Source: Pancytospora philotis
Lineage: Eukaryota; Microsporidia
Length of the DNA: 43,836 nt
Direction of reading: 5' to 3'
Assembly (NCBI GenBank): GCA_023647555.1
Contig: JALRLY010000243.1
Coordinates: 1 to 43,836, forward strand
Below are positions 25,727 to 34,854 of the stretch, one piece after another. Position numbers and translations under genes: made by a program. Below the pieces are notes generated by a model. That model worked only from the letters and a program-made list of their open reading frames with translations. It did no database searches and was not told the origin of the DNA. Positions within the stretch are counted from its first letter, which is position 1. Every line of letters begins with the position of its first letter.

Positions 25727-27778
25727 ATGGACGAGTATGATGCGCTGATCAAAGAGCTGCGCGTGGACTGGGACGGCGTGCTGTCCGAGGACTTCAACCC
25801 GCTCGCCGTGAGCCTGCACATCTCCATGAACTCCAAGCGCGCGTCCGACTTCAGGGAGATGCTGCACCGCCTCGAGTTTACGATGGAGAAGATCATCGCG
25901 GCGAACTACAAGGGCTTCAGCGACTCGGTGCTGAGCTACAACGAGGTGAACCGGCACAACACGGGCGCGCTGGAGGCGCTGCGCGAGATGGAGGCGCAGG
26001 CGATGCAGATCAAGTTGGACCGCGTGGACCTGGGCGGGATCACCGCCGAGAAGGAGATGAGCGGCGTGTGCGAGGCGAAGTACGGAATCTGCAAGGGCGT
26101 GGGGCGCGTCAAGCAGATCCTGGACGAGCTGAGCGGCGATCTGCAGACGCGCTCGCACGCGATCGTGGCCGCGCTGGATAGCATCGACAACAAGGACTAC
26201 GTTAAGATCAAGGCGGTCGATGAGTTCCGGAAGGTTGTGTACCGCAAGTACACGGACATCGTGGAGGAGGTGAACGAGATGCTGTGCGGCTTCGTCTTCA
26301 AGAACCAGCAGGAGAACCTGCAGTACTTCGAGTGCGTGAAGGTGCTCGGGTCGCTCTACGAGCTCGAGCAGTTCTTCATGAAGGCCTTCCACGCGCGGCT
26401 GTTCAGCGAGATCGAGGAGACGATCATGTCCTTCTACCGGGCGTCGGGCAGCGGGCTCGAGCGGCTGTGCCGGGGCGTGGCCGCGAAGTTCGAGTCCGTG
26501 GAGGCGAACGTGCTGAAGGTGATCGAGCTCGCCGTGCGCAACTTCGAGATCGACAGGGACACCGGCACGTTCAGCCTGAAGCACGGGCCGCGGCTGCCCG
26601 ATTTCTTCGGGAAGCTCGACACCACGTTCAGCTTCTGCGTGGACGGCAACGTTGCGCTCGGCATCATCAAGGAGGAGCTCAAGGCGTTCATCTACAAGTA
26701 CCAGGACAGCCTGCACGGGCTCGCGTTCGACTTCAGCCTCAACTACATCATCGACGACCTGGACTACGCGAGTCTCTACCCGCCGAGCCATCCGATACTG
26801 CACCAGCTCTCGCAGTCCAAGCGCCAGTACAGCAACAAGAGCACGGGCTACACGGTGGTGACGGCCACCGGGCCGGAGGTGGTGGAGTTCCTTGCCAAGT
26901 ACGTGCACAGCCCGGCGCTCTCGCTCTTCCTGCGCGAGGAGATCGGCAACCTCTACATCGAGCACGGCTTCGAGCGGGACAAGCGCACGATCAACGGCAT
27001 TTTCAGCGGCGAGCCGCTTAAGCGCGCCGGCGAGTCCGACCGCCTGGCCCTCGTGGCCGCCGCCCGGACGATCTTCAAGCCGCAGTACCAGGAGCACCAG
27101 GAAAGCCTGAAGCACCACTTCGTAGAGCGGCTGCTCGCCTGTCTCAACCGGGTGTACCGCGAGACGTTCACCAGCGAGCTCGTAGTGGAGCCCGATGCGC
27201 AGTCCACCGCGGACAACCTCCGCTCAGTCCCCGCCGGGGCCTTCAGAGAATCGCTCATCACGAAAGCCATCAAGCGCAAGGACCTTCTGCTGAGCAAGCA
27301 GCGCTACGGGCTGGTCGTGGCGGTGATCAACAGCCTCGGCGACCTGAGCGCGCTTCTGCTGGCCGACAAGATCGCGGACCTGCGGCGCACGTTCGTGACC
27401 GCGTTCCGGCAACAGCTCAACATCGAGTTCTTCTACTTCTTCGACCATTTCTACAGACAGGGCCACTTCAACCACTACATGCGGAAGATCGTCGACATGC
27501 TGGCCATGGTGTACGCGGAGACGCGCAGCGGGACGTACTTCGAGACCATCTACGAGAACCTCGAGTACTACTGCATCCACAATACGCGGGCGCTGAACGT
27601 GCGGACGCGGGACGAGCTGGCGCAGTTTGTCGGGCAGCTCCGGATCCTGGACGAGGTCATGGGCGAGGTGGAGTTCTACAGCGATCTCAAGAAGGTCTAC
27701 GAGTTCTTCGGGGCGGTGCTCGCCGGGGAGAGCGACACGAAGTACGGGAAGGCGCTGGAGAAGAAGATTGAAGAATAA
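25727..27778 (+). CDS. SEC8: Exocyst complex subunit Sec8
   Basis: Protein of 683 aa. The N-terminal part has the Sec8 pattern: a short Leu/His stretch, SMNSKRASDFREMLHRLE, and then NYKGFSDSVLSYNEV, which corresponds to the family's H..GFN.SI..Y block, followed by a heptad-rich region. The rest is helical, as in exocyst rods. Sec8 is a core subunit of the octameric complex that tethers secretory vesicles to the plasma membrane. Yeast Sec8 is over 1000 aa. The start at 25727 follows CAGCCCTT; the longer upstream frame is unlikely. The stop codon overlaps an AATAAA (GAAGAATAAATAG). Confidence 0.78.
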   Translation: MDEYDALIKELRVDWDGVLSEDFNPLAVSLHISMNSKRASDFREMLHRLEFTMEKIIAANYKGFSDSVLSYNEVNRHNTGALEALREMEAQAMQIKLDRVDLGGITAEKEMSGVCEAKYGICKGVGRVKQILDELSGDLQTRSHAIVAALDSIDNKDYVKIKAVDEFRKVVYRKYTDIVEEVNEMLCGFVFKNQQENLQYFECVKVLGSLYELEQFFMKAFHARLFSEIEETIMSFYRASGSGLERLCRGVAAKFESVEANVLKVIELAVRNFEIDRDTGTFSLKHGPRLPDFFGKLDTTFSFCVDGNVALGIIKEELKAFIYKYQDSLHGLAFDFSLNYIIDDLDYASLYPPSHPILHQLSQSKRQYSNKSTGYTVVTATGPEVVEFLAKYVHSPALSLFLREEIGNLYIEHGFERDKRTINGIFSGEPLKRAGESDRLALVAAARTIFKPQYQEHQESLKHHFVERLLACLNRVYRETFTSELVVEPDAQSTADNLRSVPAGAFRESLITKAIKRKDLLLSKQRYGLVVAVINSLGDLSALLLADKIADLRRTFVTAFRQQLNIEFFYFFDHFYRQGHFNHYMRKIVDMLAMVYAETRSGTYFETIYENLEYYCIHNTRALNVRTRDELAQFVGQLRILDEVMGEVEFYSDLKKVYEFFGAVLAGESDTKYGKALEKKIEE

Positions 27779-27998
27779 ATAGTTGTGATAGGTGAGCCGA
27801 GAAGTATCTAAGCTTTATTGGAAAATTACCGCTGCTTCTATGATTATTTTAAGACTGCTTTTTGTAGGCCTAAGATGGCTTGAATGCATTTCTACTCCAA
27901 TTCAAAGCTTGGCAGGAGCCCAGAACTTCTAAATTAAAATTTTGCACCTACCAGCCAAAAGCGGCGCAAAAATATTGCACAGGCGCAACAGCCCTGCC

Positions 27999-29432
27999 AT
28001 GTGGAGCACCGCCGGCAGGCTTACCCGCCTCCTTTTCTGCGCCAAGCCCATCGCACCTGACCAGAGCAGCAGCGGCCCGACCCAGTGTGCGCCCCGGCAC
28101 GCTGAGGTGCAGTTGGTGTACGATCTGCTCGATATTGAGCAGGACTTTAAAACGCAGGAGATGGAAATGATCAAACGCGTGTGCAGCGCGTGCATCAGCA
28201 ACGACCACGGCCTGGCGATGGTTCCCAGATCGACATTTTGGTGGGACTCCCTGGCCAAGAGCGGCGCGCCCATCAGCCTTGACAAGGACGGAATGGCCAT
28301 CATGGAGCTGTTCACCACCGCCGGCGAACACTACACTGATTCGCTCGAGCAGTCGCCTGACCTGCTAAAGCTGCAGTTTGTGAAGCGCAAGCTCTTCTAC
28401 CAGTGCATAATGAGGCACTATCCATGGCACCAGGCAAAACTGCAAAGCTGCGCGAAAGTAGACGATTTCTCCTCTCTCATCGCAGCTGGCCCGCAGCGAG
28501 AGATACTGGAGTGCCTGCGCGCGGTGGATGCGGATATCAGGAATACGCTGAACTATTGGAGCAGCAGCGATGCTACACACAGAAAGAGCAGCTTTTCGGA
28601 CGGCTGCCTCCTCGTGCTTTCAAAGGTGCGAGCCGGGCATCCCGATGCAAGGCGGTGCTGGGAAGCCGTGCTGCGGGGCCATCTGGGCACGGTAGTACTG
28701 GTGGACGGCAACCCCGAGTCACTGCTAGGCAGCGCGGCCGATGCGGTGTCTCGCGAAATGCTACAGCACCGCTGCGCACGCGCTCGAGAGCTGTTTGTCC
28801 TCACCTTCCGCTCTCTGATAGAAACTGAGCGCACGAACTGCCTGCTTCTGCTCAAGACGCTCGGCTTCCTGTTCGAGCAGGAGGATCTTTACCGGGCGGT
28901 TTCGCGGCTTTGCACAGATGCGAGTATAAAGCCGCACCTGATAGCAGAGATCGTGGTGGAGCTGCGCAGTACCAGTCTGATTGATGCCGAGGAGATGTAC
29001 AGAAGACTGTACGGCTCCATTCGCCACCGTAAGTCCTACAGCCCTAGGATGCTCGAGCTGTGCAGCAGCCCGAAGATTCTGGCTCTGCTCTCGACCAAAT
29101 TCTTATACTCCGTGCTTACCGGTGGCGCCCTAAGAAGGCTGAGCAAGCGCAACAGGAGGGCTGTGATCTCACAGATACTCAGCGCAATGGATGACGAGGC
29201 GCTCCTGGAGCTGCTGGAGCACGAGAGCAACGCGATGGACGGCCGCCTTCTGAGGGCGCTCTCCCTTGGGGCGAGCAAGAAGCGGCTGGCCGCTTTTCGC
29301 TCGTGGCTGAACAGTACCGAAGGCGAGAAGAGTGGCCTAATCGAAAACGCGTATGCGCAGCTGCTGTCAAAGACCCTCGGCTGGCTAGCTGGTACCGACT
29401 CACCGCAGGTTAAACGTAGCTCATCCGAGTAA
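27999..29432 (+). CDS. Helical protein, unrecognised
   Basis: Protein of 477 aa, mostly alpha-helical and Leu/Arg-rich without low-complexity regions. It has an N-terminal basic stretch (GRLTRLLFCAK) but no clear signal peptide or membrane segment. Codon use is mixed, less GC-rich than SEC8 or eIF4A. The start at 27999 has AAAAATATT (27968-27976) and GCCCTGCC upstream. I do not recognise a family; helical repeats are possible. Confidence 0.62.
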   Translation: MWSTAGRLTRLLFCAKPIAPDQSSSGPTQCAPRHAEVQLVYDLLDIEQDFKTQEMEMIKRVCSACISNDHGLAMVPRSTFWWDSLAKSGAPISLDKDGMAIMELFTTAGEHYTDSLEQSPDLLKLQFVKRKLFYQCIMRHYPWHQAKLQSCAKVDDFSSLIAAGPQREILECLRAVDADIRNTLNYWSSSDATHRKSSFSDGCLLVLSKVRAGHPDARRCWEAVLRGHLGTVVLVDGNPESLLGSAADAVSREMLQHRCARARELFVLTFRSLIETERTNCLLLLKTLGFLFEQEDLYRAVSRLCTDASIKPHLIAEIVVELRSTSLIDAEEMYRRLYGSIRHRKSYSPRMLELCSSPKILALLSTKFLYSVLTGGALRRLSKRNRRAVISQILSAMDDEALLELLEHESNAMDGRLLRALSLGASKKRLAAFRSWLNSTEGEKSGLIENAYAQLLSKTLGWLAGTDSPQVKRSSSE

Positions 29433-29892
29433 GCGGTGTGCTAAGTCTGGCTGCTCTTCACTTTTTGGACAAAGTTACTATTCGCACAACTCGAGCATCT
29501 ACGACGCACAAGGCCACGGCAACGCTGCGAATGCGCTCGTAAGCAGTGTGTTAGAACTAGTTGCCAAGCGCACATGACTTTTTGTTACGAGCGCCATAAT
29601 AGCAACGCACTATTAATTAAAAATAAGTTTTAAAACTACTAGGGTCCCATCAGCCGATGGCGATATTACACGCGCACAGACGCCCCTGATTACCTCTTCC
29701 AGGCTGCTAGCGTCTGCAAATGGTAAATAAGATGGATCGCCCTCTTTGTCACCCAATGCTTAATACTGCGCGGTATGATCAGTTAAACAGCTGCGCAGGA
29801 GCATCCTCGCTGCCGCGCGTCGTTATCAGACCGCAGCGCCCGTGATGGAGCGCGCAACTCAAAATTTTAAATGGCGTAAAAATTTTACCCAC
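29433..29892. other. Intergenic region upstream of the eIF4A gene
   Basis: This AT-rich region contains two AAAATTTT boxes near the right edge (29861-29868 and 29878-29886), the second followed by ACCC directly before the ATG. No RNA gene is recognised. Confidence 0.5.
29861..29890 (+). promoter_or_regulatory. Doubled AAAATTTT start signal of the eIF4A gene
   Basis: AAAATTTT at 29861-29868 and AAAAATTTTACCC at 29878-29890 lie within 32 bases of the ATG at 29893. The doubling would fit a highly expressed gene. Confidence 0.6.
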
Positions 29893-31161
29893 ATGGCTTC
29901 GATTGCTGTACCAAGTAGGATCGTGCTGGACGATGATGACGAGATAGAGAATGCCAACGCCGAGGAGGCTGTCATAAAATCCGACCACAAGTGGGAGTCT
30001 TTCAACCTGAAGCCGGAGATCGTTAAGGGGATTTACTCCGTCGGCTTCGACACGCCCTCTTTCATCCAGAAGAAGGCGATTCCGATCATTATGTCCAAGC
30101 GCGATCTGCGCGCGCAGGCGCAGTCGGGGACCGGCAAGACCGGCGCCTTCGTCATCGGCACGCTGCAGCGCATCGACGAGTCCGTGCGCGCGACGCAGTG
30201 CCTCGTGCTTGCGCCCACGCGCGAGATCGCCAAGCAGAACGCGACCAAGTTCCAGGAGATCGGCGCGTACATGAACATTTCTGTGTGTGCGCTGCTCGGC
30301 GGCACCAGCGTGAAGAACGATCTTGCGCTGCTTTCCCGCAAGCCGCACATTGTTGTTGGCACGCCCGGGCGTATCGTCCACATGCTCACCGCCGGCAGTC
30401 TGAGCACCGAGAGCATCAGCATCTTCATCCTCGACGAGGCCGATTCCATGCTGCGCGACGACTTCCTGTCGGCCGTCAAGGAGATCTATCTGAAGCTGTC
30501 CTGCCCGAATCTGCAGACGCTGCTCTTCTCTGCGACGTACGATCCGGCCGTGATCGACGTCGTCAAGAACATGGTTGAGTCCCCCGTCGAGATCGATCTC
30601 AGAAACGAGGACCAGACGCTGCAGGGCATCAAGCAGCTGTACGTGAGCGTGGGCATGTCCGCGTGCATGCCGTTCACGTCCAACGAGCACCGCGGCGAGG
30701 TGAGCTGCAAGGTGGCGACGTTCGTCGACATCTTCAAGGACCAGACGCTCTCGCAGGTGCTTGTGTTCATGAACCGCAAGTCCGACTCCAACCTCGTGCA
30801 CCAGCTGCTCAACGAGGCCGGCTACCCCTGCTCGCTCATCTCCTCCGATCTGACGCAGGAGGAGCGCGAGCAGACCCTCGAGAACTTCAAGATGGGCAAG
30901 GCGCGCATCCTGGTCAGCTCCGGGCTGTGCGACCGCGGTATCGACGTGCAGGCGCTGTCCCTCGTCGTGTGCTTCGATGTGCCGCAGATGAGCGACCGCA
31001 ACAACTACATCCACCGCATCGGCCGCTCCGGCAGATACGGCAGGAAGGGTATTGCTCTGCATATCCTTACTGACCAGGAGCTCGAGCAGCTGCACCAGAT
31101 TGCCGCGCACTTCAACAGTGTGATCACTCCTCTGCAGGCCGGCTTCAATTTCAAGCAATAA
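29893..31161 (+). CDS. TIF1: eIF4A-type DEAD-box RNA helicase
   Basis: Protein of 422 aa. Motifs in order: Q-motif region (PSFIQKKAIP), AQSGTGKT (76-83), PTREIA, GTPGR, DEADSML (from D181), SAT, the LVFMNRK region, CDRGIDVQ and HRIGRSGRYGRKG. Length and the spacing of motifs fit eIF4A, the helicase that unwinds mRNA leaders for ribosome binding in the cytoplasm; the nuclear paralogue eIF4A-III (Fal1) is the main alternative. The stop overlaps AATAAA. The start is set by AAAAATTTTACCCAC; the upstream in-frame extension contains the promoter boxes. Confidence 0.85.
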   Translation: MASIAVPSRIVLDDDDEIENANAEEAVIKSDHKWESFNLKPEIVKGIYSVGFDTPSFIQKKAIPIIMSKRDLRAQAQSGTGKTGAFVIGTLQRIDESVRATQCLVLAPTREIAKQNATKFQEIGAYMNISVCALLGGTSVKNDLALLSRKPHIVVGTPGRIVHMLTAGSLSTESISIFILDEADSMLRDDFLSAVKEIYLKLSCPNLQTLLFSATYDPAVIDVVKNMVESPVEIDLRNEDQTLQGIKQLYVSVGMSACMPFTSNEHRGEVSCKVATFVDIFKDQTLSQVLVFMNRKSDSNLVHQLLNEAGYPCSLISSDLTQEEREQTLENFKMGKARILVSSGLCDRGIDVQALSLVVCFDVPQMSDRNNYIHRIGRSGRYGRKGIALHILTDQELEQLHQIAAHFNSVITPLQAGFNFKQ

Positions 31162-31589
31162 ATATTAGTTTATTAGGGGTGTTATCGTATGCTGTATTGC
31201 TATTGTATGCTGTATTGTTATCGTATGCTGTATTGCTATTGTATGCTGTATTGCATCGCATTGCTTATGTGCGAACGGGTTGAAGGTAGTCTGTGGGATT
31301 TTAATACACAGGGGAGAACCAATATTAATTCAGCTTGAACTTTAGTCCATCGTGTTCATTTAAAACGCAGTGGTTAAGTTTTGATAGCTGCTTCCTGCCC
31401 AATGGATGGCCACCGATAGGTTTTCAGTCAATCTGGTTTATACGCTACGCTTATCCCGCACTTTTGTATCAACGTTATTAATTATAGCACAATTAAACAC
31501 CCCACCCAATAATAGCACCCATGGCAGAGCATAGCAAACAGACATCAGTGATTGGATCCTTAGATCTAAAATTTTTAGGCAGCCCCGAA
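31162..31589. other. Intergenic region with tandem repeat
   Basis: The region contains the 18-bp tandem repeat just after the eIF4A stop and, at its right edge, AAAATTTTTAGGCAGCCCC, the start signal of the Rab gene. If the Rab gene starts earlier (ATG at 31521), part of this region is coding. Confidence 0.5.
31181..31252. repeat. 18-bp tandem repeat, four copies
   Basis: Four 18-base units alternate as G[TC]TAT[CT]GTATGCTGTATT, giving an exact 36-base higher period repeated twice. It begins 19 bases after the eIF4A stop codon. Confidence 0.9.
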
Positions 31590-32207
31590 ATGGACACCAA
31601 AGGCATCAGCCCGCGCAGAGCACCGCCGGTCTACAAGATCATCATCCTCGGCGAGAGCAACGTCGGCAAGTCGAGCCTCTTCCTGCGCTACGCAGAGGAC
31701 GAGTTCAAGGAGTGCATCGCGAACACGATCGGCATCAACAACCACTTCAAGGAGCTCGTGATCGACGGGAGCCCCGTGCATCTGCAGATGTGGGACACGG
31801 CCGGGCAGGAGCGCTTCCGCTCGATCGTCTCCGCGTTCTACCGCGAGTCGGACGGCTTTCTGCTCGTGTACGACGTGACGAGCGACCGCTCCTTCGACTA
31901 CATGTGCCAGCTGGCCTCCGAGCTGCAGGACTGCCTCGACTCGCAGTTCACCATCGTGGTCGGGAACAAGGTGGACTGCATCGACGACGCGCAGCGCGGC
32001 GCCGAGCTCGAGCGCCTGCGCAAGTTCGCCAGGACCTTCAAGTTCCAGTACTTCTTCTCGAGCGCCAAGACCGGCGAGAATGTAAATGCGATGTTCGAGG
32101 AGCTGTCGCGGAACCTCTACCACCACAAGCCCAAGGACGAGGGCAGTAGGAGCACAAACACACTCAGCAGGAAGCGGAAGATCGGGCGGTGGTTTTGCTT
32201 TAAATAA
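31590..32207 (+). CDS. Rab-family small GTPase
   Basis: Protein of 205 aa from the ATG at 31590. GTPase motifs are complete: GESNVGKS (21-28), effector TIGIN, DTAGQE (69-74), NKVD (126-129) and SAKTG. The WDTAGQERFRSI block is typical of Rab proteins, which recruit effectors to transport vesicles. The tail is odd: it ends WFCFK, a single Cys three from the end, instead of the usual CC, CXC or CAAX forms. The start is chosen because AAAATTTTTAGGCAGCCCCGAA precedes it; an upstream ATG at 31521, after CACCC, would add 23 residues. The exact Rab class is unclear. Confidence 0.87.
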   Translation: MDTKGISPRRAPPVYKIIILGESNVGKSSLFLRYAEDEFKECIANTIGINNHFKELVIDGSPVHLQMWDTAGQERFRSIVSAFYRESDGFLLVYDVTSDRSFDYMCQLASELQDCLDSQFTIVVGNKVDCIDDAQRGAELERLRKFARTFKFQYFFSSAKTGENVNAMFEELSRNLYHHKPKDEGSRSTNTLSRKRKIGRWFCFK

Positions 32208-32456
32208 ATTAGAGATGAGCGGGCCGTTTCTATTAGCAGCAATGTATCGGATACCGTATCGTTTGTGGCGGGCGCTGCTGGGTGACCATCAATTAAATAT
32301 GCTTCATAGCATTCGTGTAGAGGGGTAGCGCTACGAAACTGCATATGGCTTTCTTTTAACTATCAGAAGCGTTTCTCGTTCGCCCGCTGCTGAATTTCCC
32401 AGCCGTGTCTGGCAAATTCAGGAGCTGGCCGTCATACACAAGAAATAATTCCATCA

Positions 32457-33305
32457 TCAAGCTATTTTAATATGCGGCCGGTTGTACACTCTGTTGCCCT
32501 CGAGCGCAAGCGCGATGCCCTCGATCGGGGCATCGTACACGGCAAAGTCGACCACTACGTTGTGCGCAGCCGTGTCCCAGACACAGACCATGCTGGTGTC
32601 CGCGCTGAACAGATACCGCCCGCAGAAGCTGAGCCGCATGTGCGCGACGGGTTGCTTGTGGTAGTCCATCTTCTGGGGCTGGCCACCGTCGGTCGATATG
32701 GCGTAGACGGCGTTGTCGCTGCACGCGCAGAATATCTTGGTCATCAGCGTATCGCAGGTGATGGCGGTTATGTTGTCGGGCATGGTCACGGCGTACAGCT
32801 TCTGGCCGCCCCGCATGATGCTGAGCGTGTTGAAGTCGCCCGTGATGAGCGTGTTCTCCACGCAGAAGGACGTCTGGCAGGAGTACACGGCCGCCAGGCG
32901 GAAGTCCCTGTCGTATACCTCGAGCTCGTTGCGCTTCTGCACGCCGATGCCGCCGGCCGCCGCGCCCGCGAAGGACAGGGCAACCAGCCTGCCGCCCTTG
33001 AACTCGCCCCGGTGCATCTTGAAGGAGTCCTGCGCGTGTGCGAATATCCCGTCGTCCGTCAGCGTGTACAGCGTGCCCTTCGTTGCGAGCAGGTCCGTGA
33101 CCGGCTGCTTGTACTCGGTCTGGCTGCTCCTGTTGAACGGCACCGTCGTGTAGACCGCAAGCGCGCCGTCGTACACGTAGACATAGTCGGCGCGCGGACC
33201 GACGGTGAAGGGGTGGGGGAGCGTGTGGATCGCAACGGTCTCGGCGAGCTTCTTCTCAGCACGCGACTTGGTCCGCACGAAGAGTAACGACTTAAAATTT
33301 TTCAT
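32457..33305 (-). CDS. WD40/beta-propeller protein, possibly Ipi3-like
   Basis: Protein of 282 aa made of repeated beta-strand blocks; the clearest WD unit is HMRLSFCGRYLFSADTSMVCVWDT near the C-terminus, followed by an API-like loop. The arrangement recalls Ipi3/WDR18 of the Rix1 complex in 60S maturation, but other small propellers would look alike. The ATG at 33305 is followed, not preceded, by AAAAATTTTAAG; the frame is open further upstream to 33407, so the start is less certain than elsewhere. Confidence 0.6.
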   Translation of the reverse strand: MKNFKSLLFVRTKSRAEKKLAETVAIHTLPHPFTVGPRADYVYVYDGALAVYTTVPFNRSSQTEYKQPVTDLLATKGTLYTLTDDGIFAHAQDSFKMHRGEFKGGRLVALSFAGAAAGGIGVQKRNELEVYDRDFRLAAVYSCQTSFCVENTLITGDFNTLSIMRGGQKLYAVTMPDNITAITCDTLMTKIFCACSDNAVYAISTDGGQPQKMDYHKQPVAHMRLSFCGRYLFSADTSMVCVWDTAAHNVVVDFAVYDAPIEGIALALEGNRVYNRPHIKIA

Positions 33306-33422
33306 CGAGCGGTCCTTTTTGCCCAGATTTGAAATCGGCTGCGCGCTGCTGGCCCAGCGCTGCTCTAGCAGGAAACTTGAAAAAGTGGCTGCAAACGATA
33401 AAATCACTAAACGTTAATTTAA

Positions 33423-33974
33423 CTAACTCGTCGGCGCGCGCGGCTGTCTGGGCTTGCGCGTCTTGTCGATCGCGACCTTGACGCTCAGCTCGCCGCTGCC
33501 CACGGGCTTCCGGTCCAGCGCCTTGATCAGCCGCATCTGCTCGTCGATGTCCTTGCACGTGGCGAAAAAGAAGTTCTTGGCGTTCTCGGGCTTGTTGATC
33601 GAGACCTTGCCGAGCATCTTGACCACGTCGTCCTCCTTGACGTCCTCGGGGTACTTGACGTATAGCTTGTCCTCGGACGCGGTGACGGTGTAGTTCTGCG
33701 TCTGCTTGGAGTGCGCGAAGTGCAGCGGGTAGCGGATGTTGTTTATGGTGAGGCCGTCGTCCTTGATGGCCTCGCAGTCCTTCGACGTCACGAAGTCGAT
33801 AATGACGCTGCGGCTGTCGTCGACCTTCGAGCGCACGAAGCGGATGCCGCGGACCGTGTTGACGAACTTGGCGCACGCGTTCGCGACCGCGATGAGGGTG
33901 ACCTCGTCGGGGATGCGCTTGGCGCTGAGCGAGCTCGTTTTCCTGGGGAAGTTCTTTAGCTCGGAACTCGACAT
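33423..33974 (-). CDS. RNA-binding protein with one or two RRM domains
   Basis: Protein of 183 aa. Residues about 102-168 read as an RRM: KLYVKYPEDVKEDDVVKML (strand 1 and helix 1), NFFFATCKD at the RNP1 position, and a helix ending in ELSVKVAID. Residues about 25-90 (VTLIAVANAC...RSVIIDFV...) may be a second, diverged RRM. The tail is short and basic with Pro. The start at 33974 follows AAAAATTTACCCTTA on the gene strand (33978-33989). The target RNA is unknown. Confidence 0.65.
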   Translation of the reverse strand: MSSSELKNFPRKTSSLSAKRIPDEVTLIAVANACAKFVNTVRGIRFVRSKVDDSRSVIIDFVTSKDCEAIKDDGLTINNIRYPLHFAHSKQTQNYTVTASEDKLYVKYPEDVKEDDVVKMLGKVSINKPENAKNFFFATCKDIDEQMRLIKALDRKPVGSGELSVKVAIDKTRKPRQPRAPTS

Positions 33975-34854
33975 TAAGGGTAAATTTTTGGCTTGTTTAC
34001 TTAGTAAAAATTTTAAGAGGCAGGGCCTGAAAGCGTATTAATTAAATGCGCCGGGCGCTGTGCCTATTTGGTGGCTGCTGCACGTCAAAATGGCTAGTAG
34101 AAAACTGATGCCGTTATTTGTGGCTGCCATGGATTGCACAGTGGGGAGAGCCTTGATTCTTGCGAATAGGGCATTTAATATCAAGAATGTGCAGTTGTAA
34201 TACCTGAATACTGATTTAATATGCTAGATCTAGTTCGAGTAGCACCGGCTTTTGCATTTGCGCTCGGAGATCCAGTCGACATTGTACCACATACTAAGGT
34301 CATGATGGCGGCCAGCCGCGCTGACGAATGCATCCCACGCTTGTTTGTGCAATCACTGTCTGTTTACATAATAAATACTAGCATGCGGCGCGAAATGGGA
34401 GGGAAAACTGGCACCGCGCTACTCATTAGATGCGCATCACCTTTGGCACTCGCACTAGCTCCAACCTGCTGGTATAAACTATTACGCATGCGTGTGCTCC
34501 GAGTCTATCACGCTGGACCGAAAATGCTTCATTATTGAACGATTTGATCTCATGCTGTATTTTTGCTATAAAATTTTATAACGCAGCGCTCGGTGGAACG
34601 TGCGCTATTTAGCAGCCGCAAGTGCTTGGCATGCTGTCAAGCGCCTTTGCGTCGCGCTATCGGCAGAGCAAACATACCGGCTCTGCTTTTAGCGTCCATT
34701 TTCTGCACGGTGCCGAAAGAACAGACGGCCACATCCATCCCAAGCCCATTCGGAAGCAGCCGCGGTGTAGCGGTGCCGCCGCGCGCCGCTGCGGCCCGCC
34801 TGTGCCTCCGCCTGCCGCGTATTCGTAAAAATTTTGCAAAAAGTTTACCCTCTA
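33975..34854. other. Long intergenic region with GC-rich segment, candidate non-coding RNA
   Basis: Of these 880 bases, 33990-34560 are AT-rich and hold only an unsupported ORF (34221-34538). A perfect palindrome TATAAAATTTTATA (34566-34579) is followed by about 245 GC-rich bases (34580-34824) without clear coding signature, and then by the AAAAATTTT box of the uS3 gene (34827-34835). The GC-rich block could be a structured RNA behind a TATA element, or a degraded coding piece. No known RNA is recognised. Confidence 0.35.
34827..34850 (+). promoter_or_regulatory. Start signal of the uS3 gene
   Basis: AAAAATTTT (34827-34835), then AAAAGTTTACCC ending at 34850, four bases before the ATG at 34855. 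AAATTT-like boxes are known to mark ribosomal protein genes in microsporidia. Confidence 0.6.

Noticed and set aside
34221..34538. 105-aa plus-strand ORF in the long spacer before uS3
   Set aside because: It has no AAATTTT or C-run upstream, no domain-like pattern and no coding bias.
34755..34775. CGGAAGCAGCC, reminiscent of SRP RNA helix 8
   Set aside because: The spacing between the GGAA loop and AGCAG does not fit the SRP helix, so no SRP call is made; the block is kept only as a generic RNA candidate.
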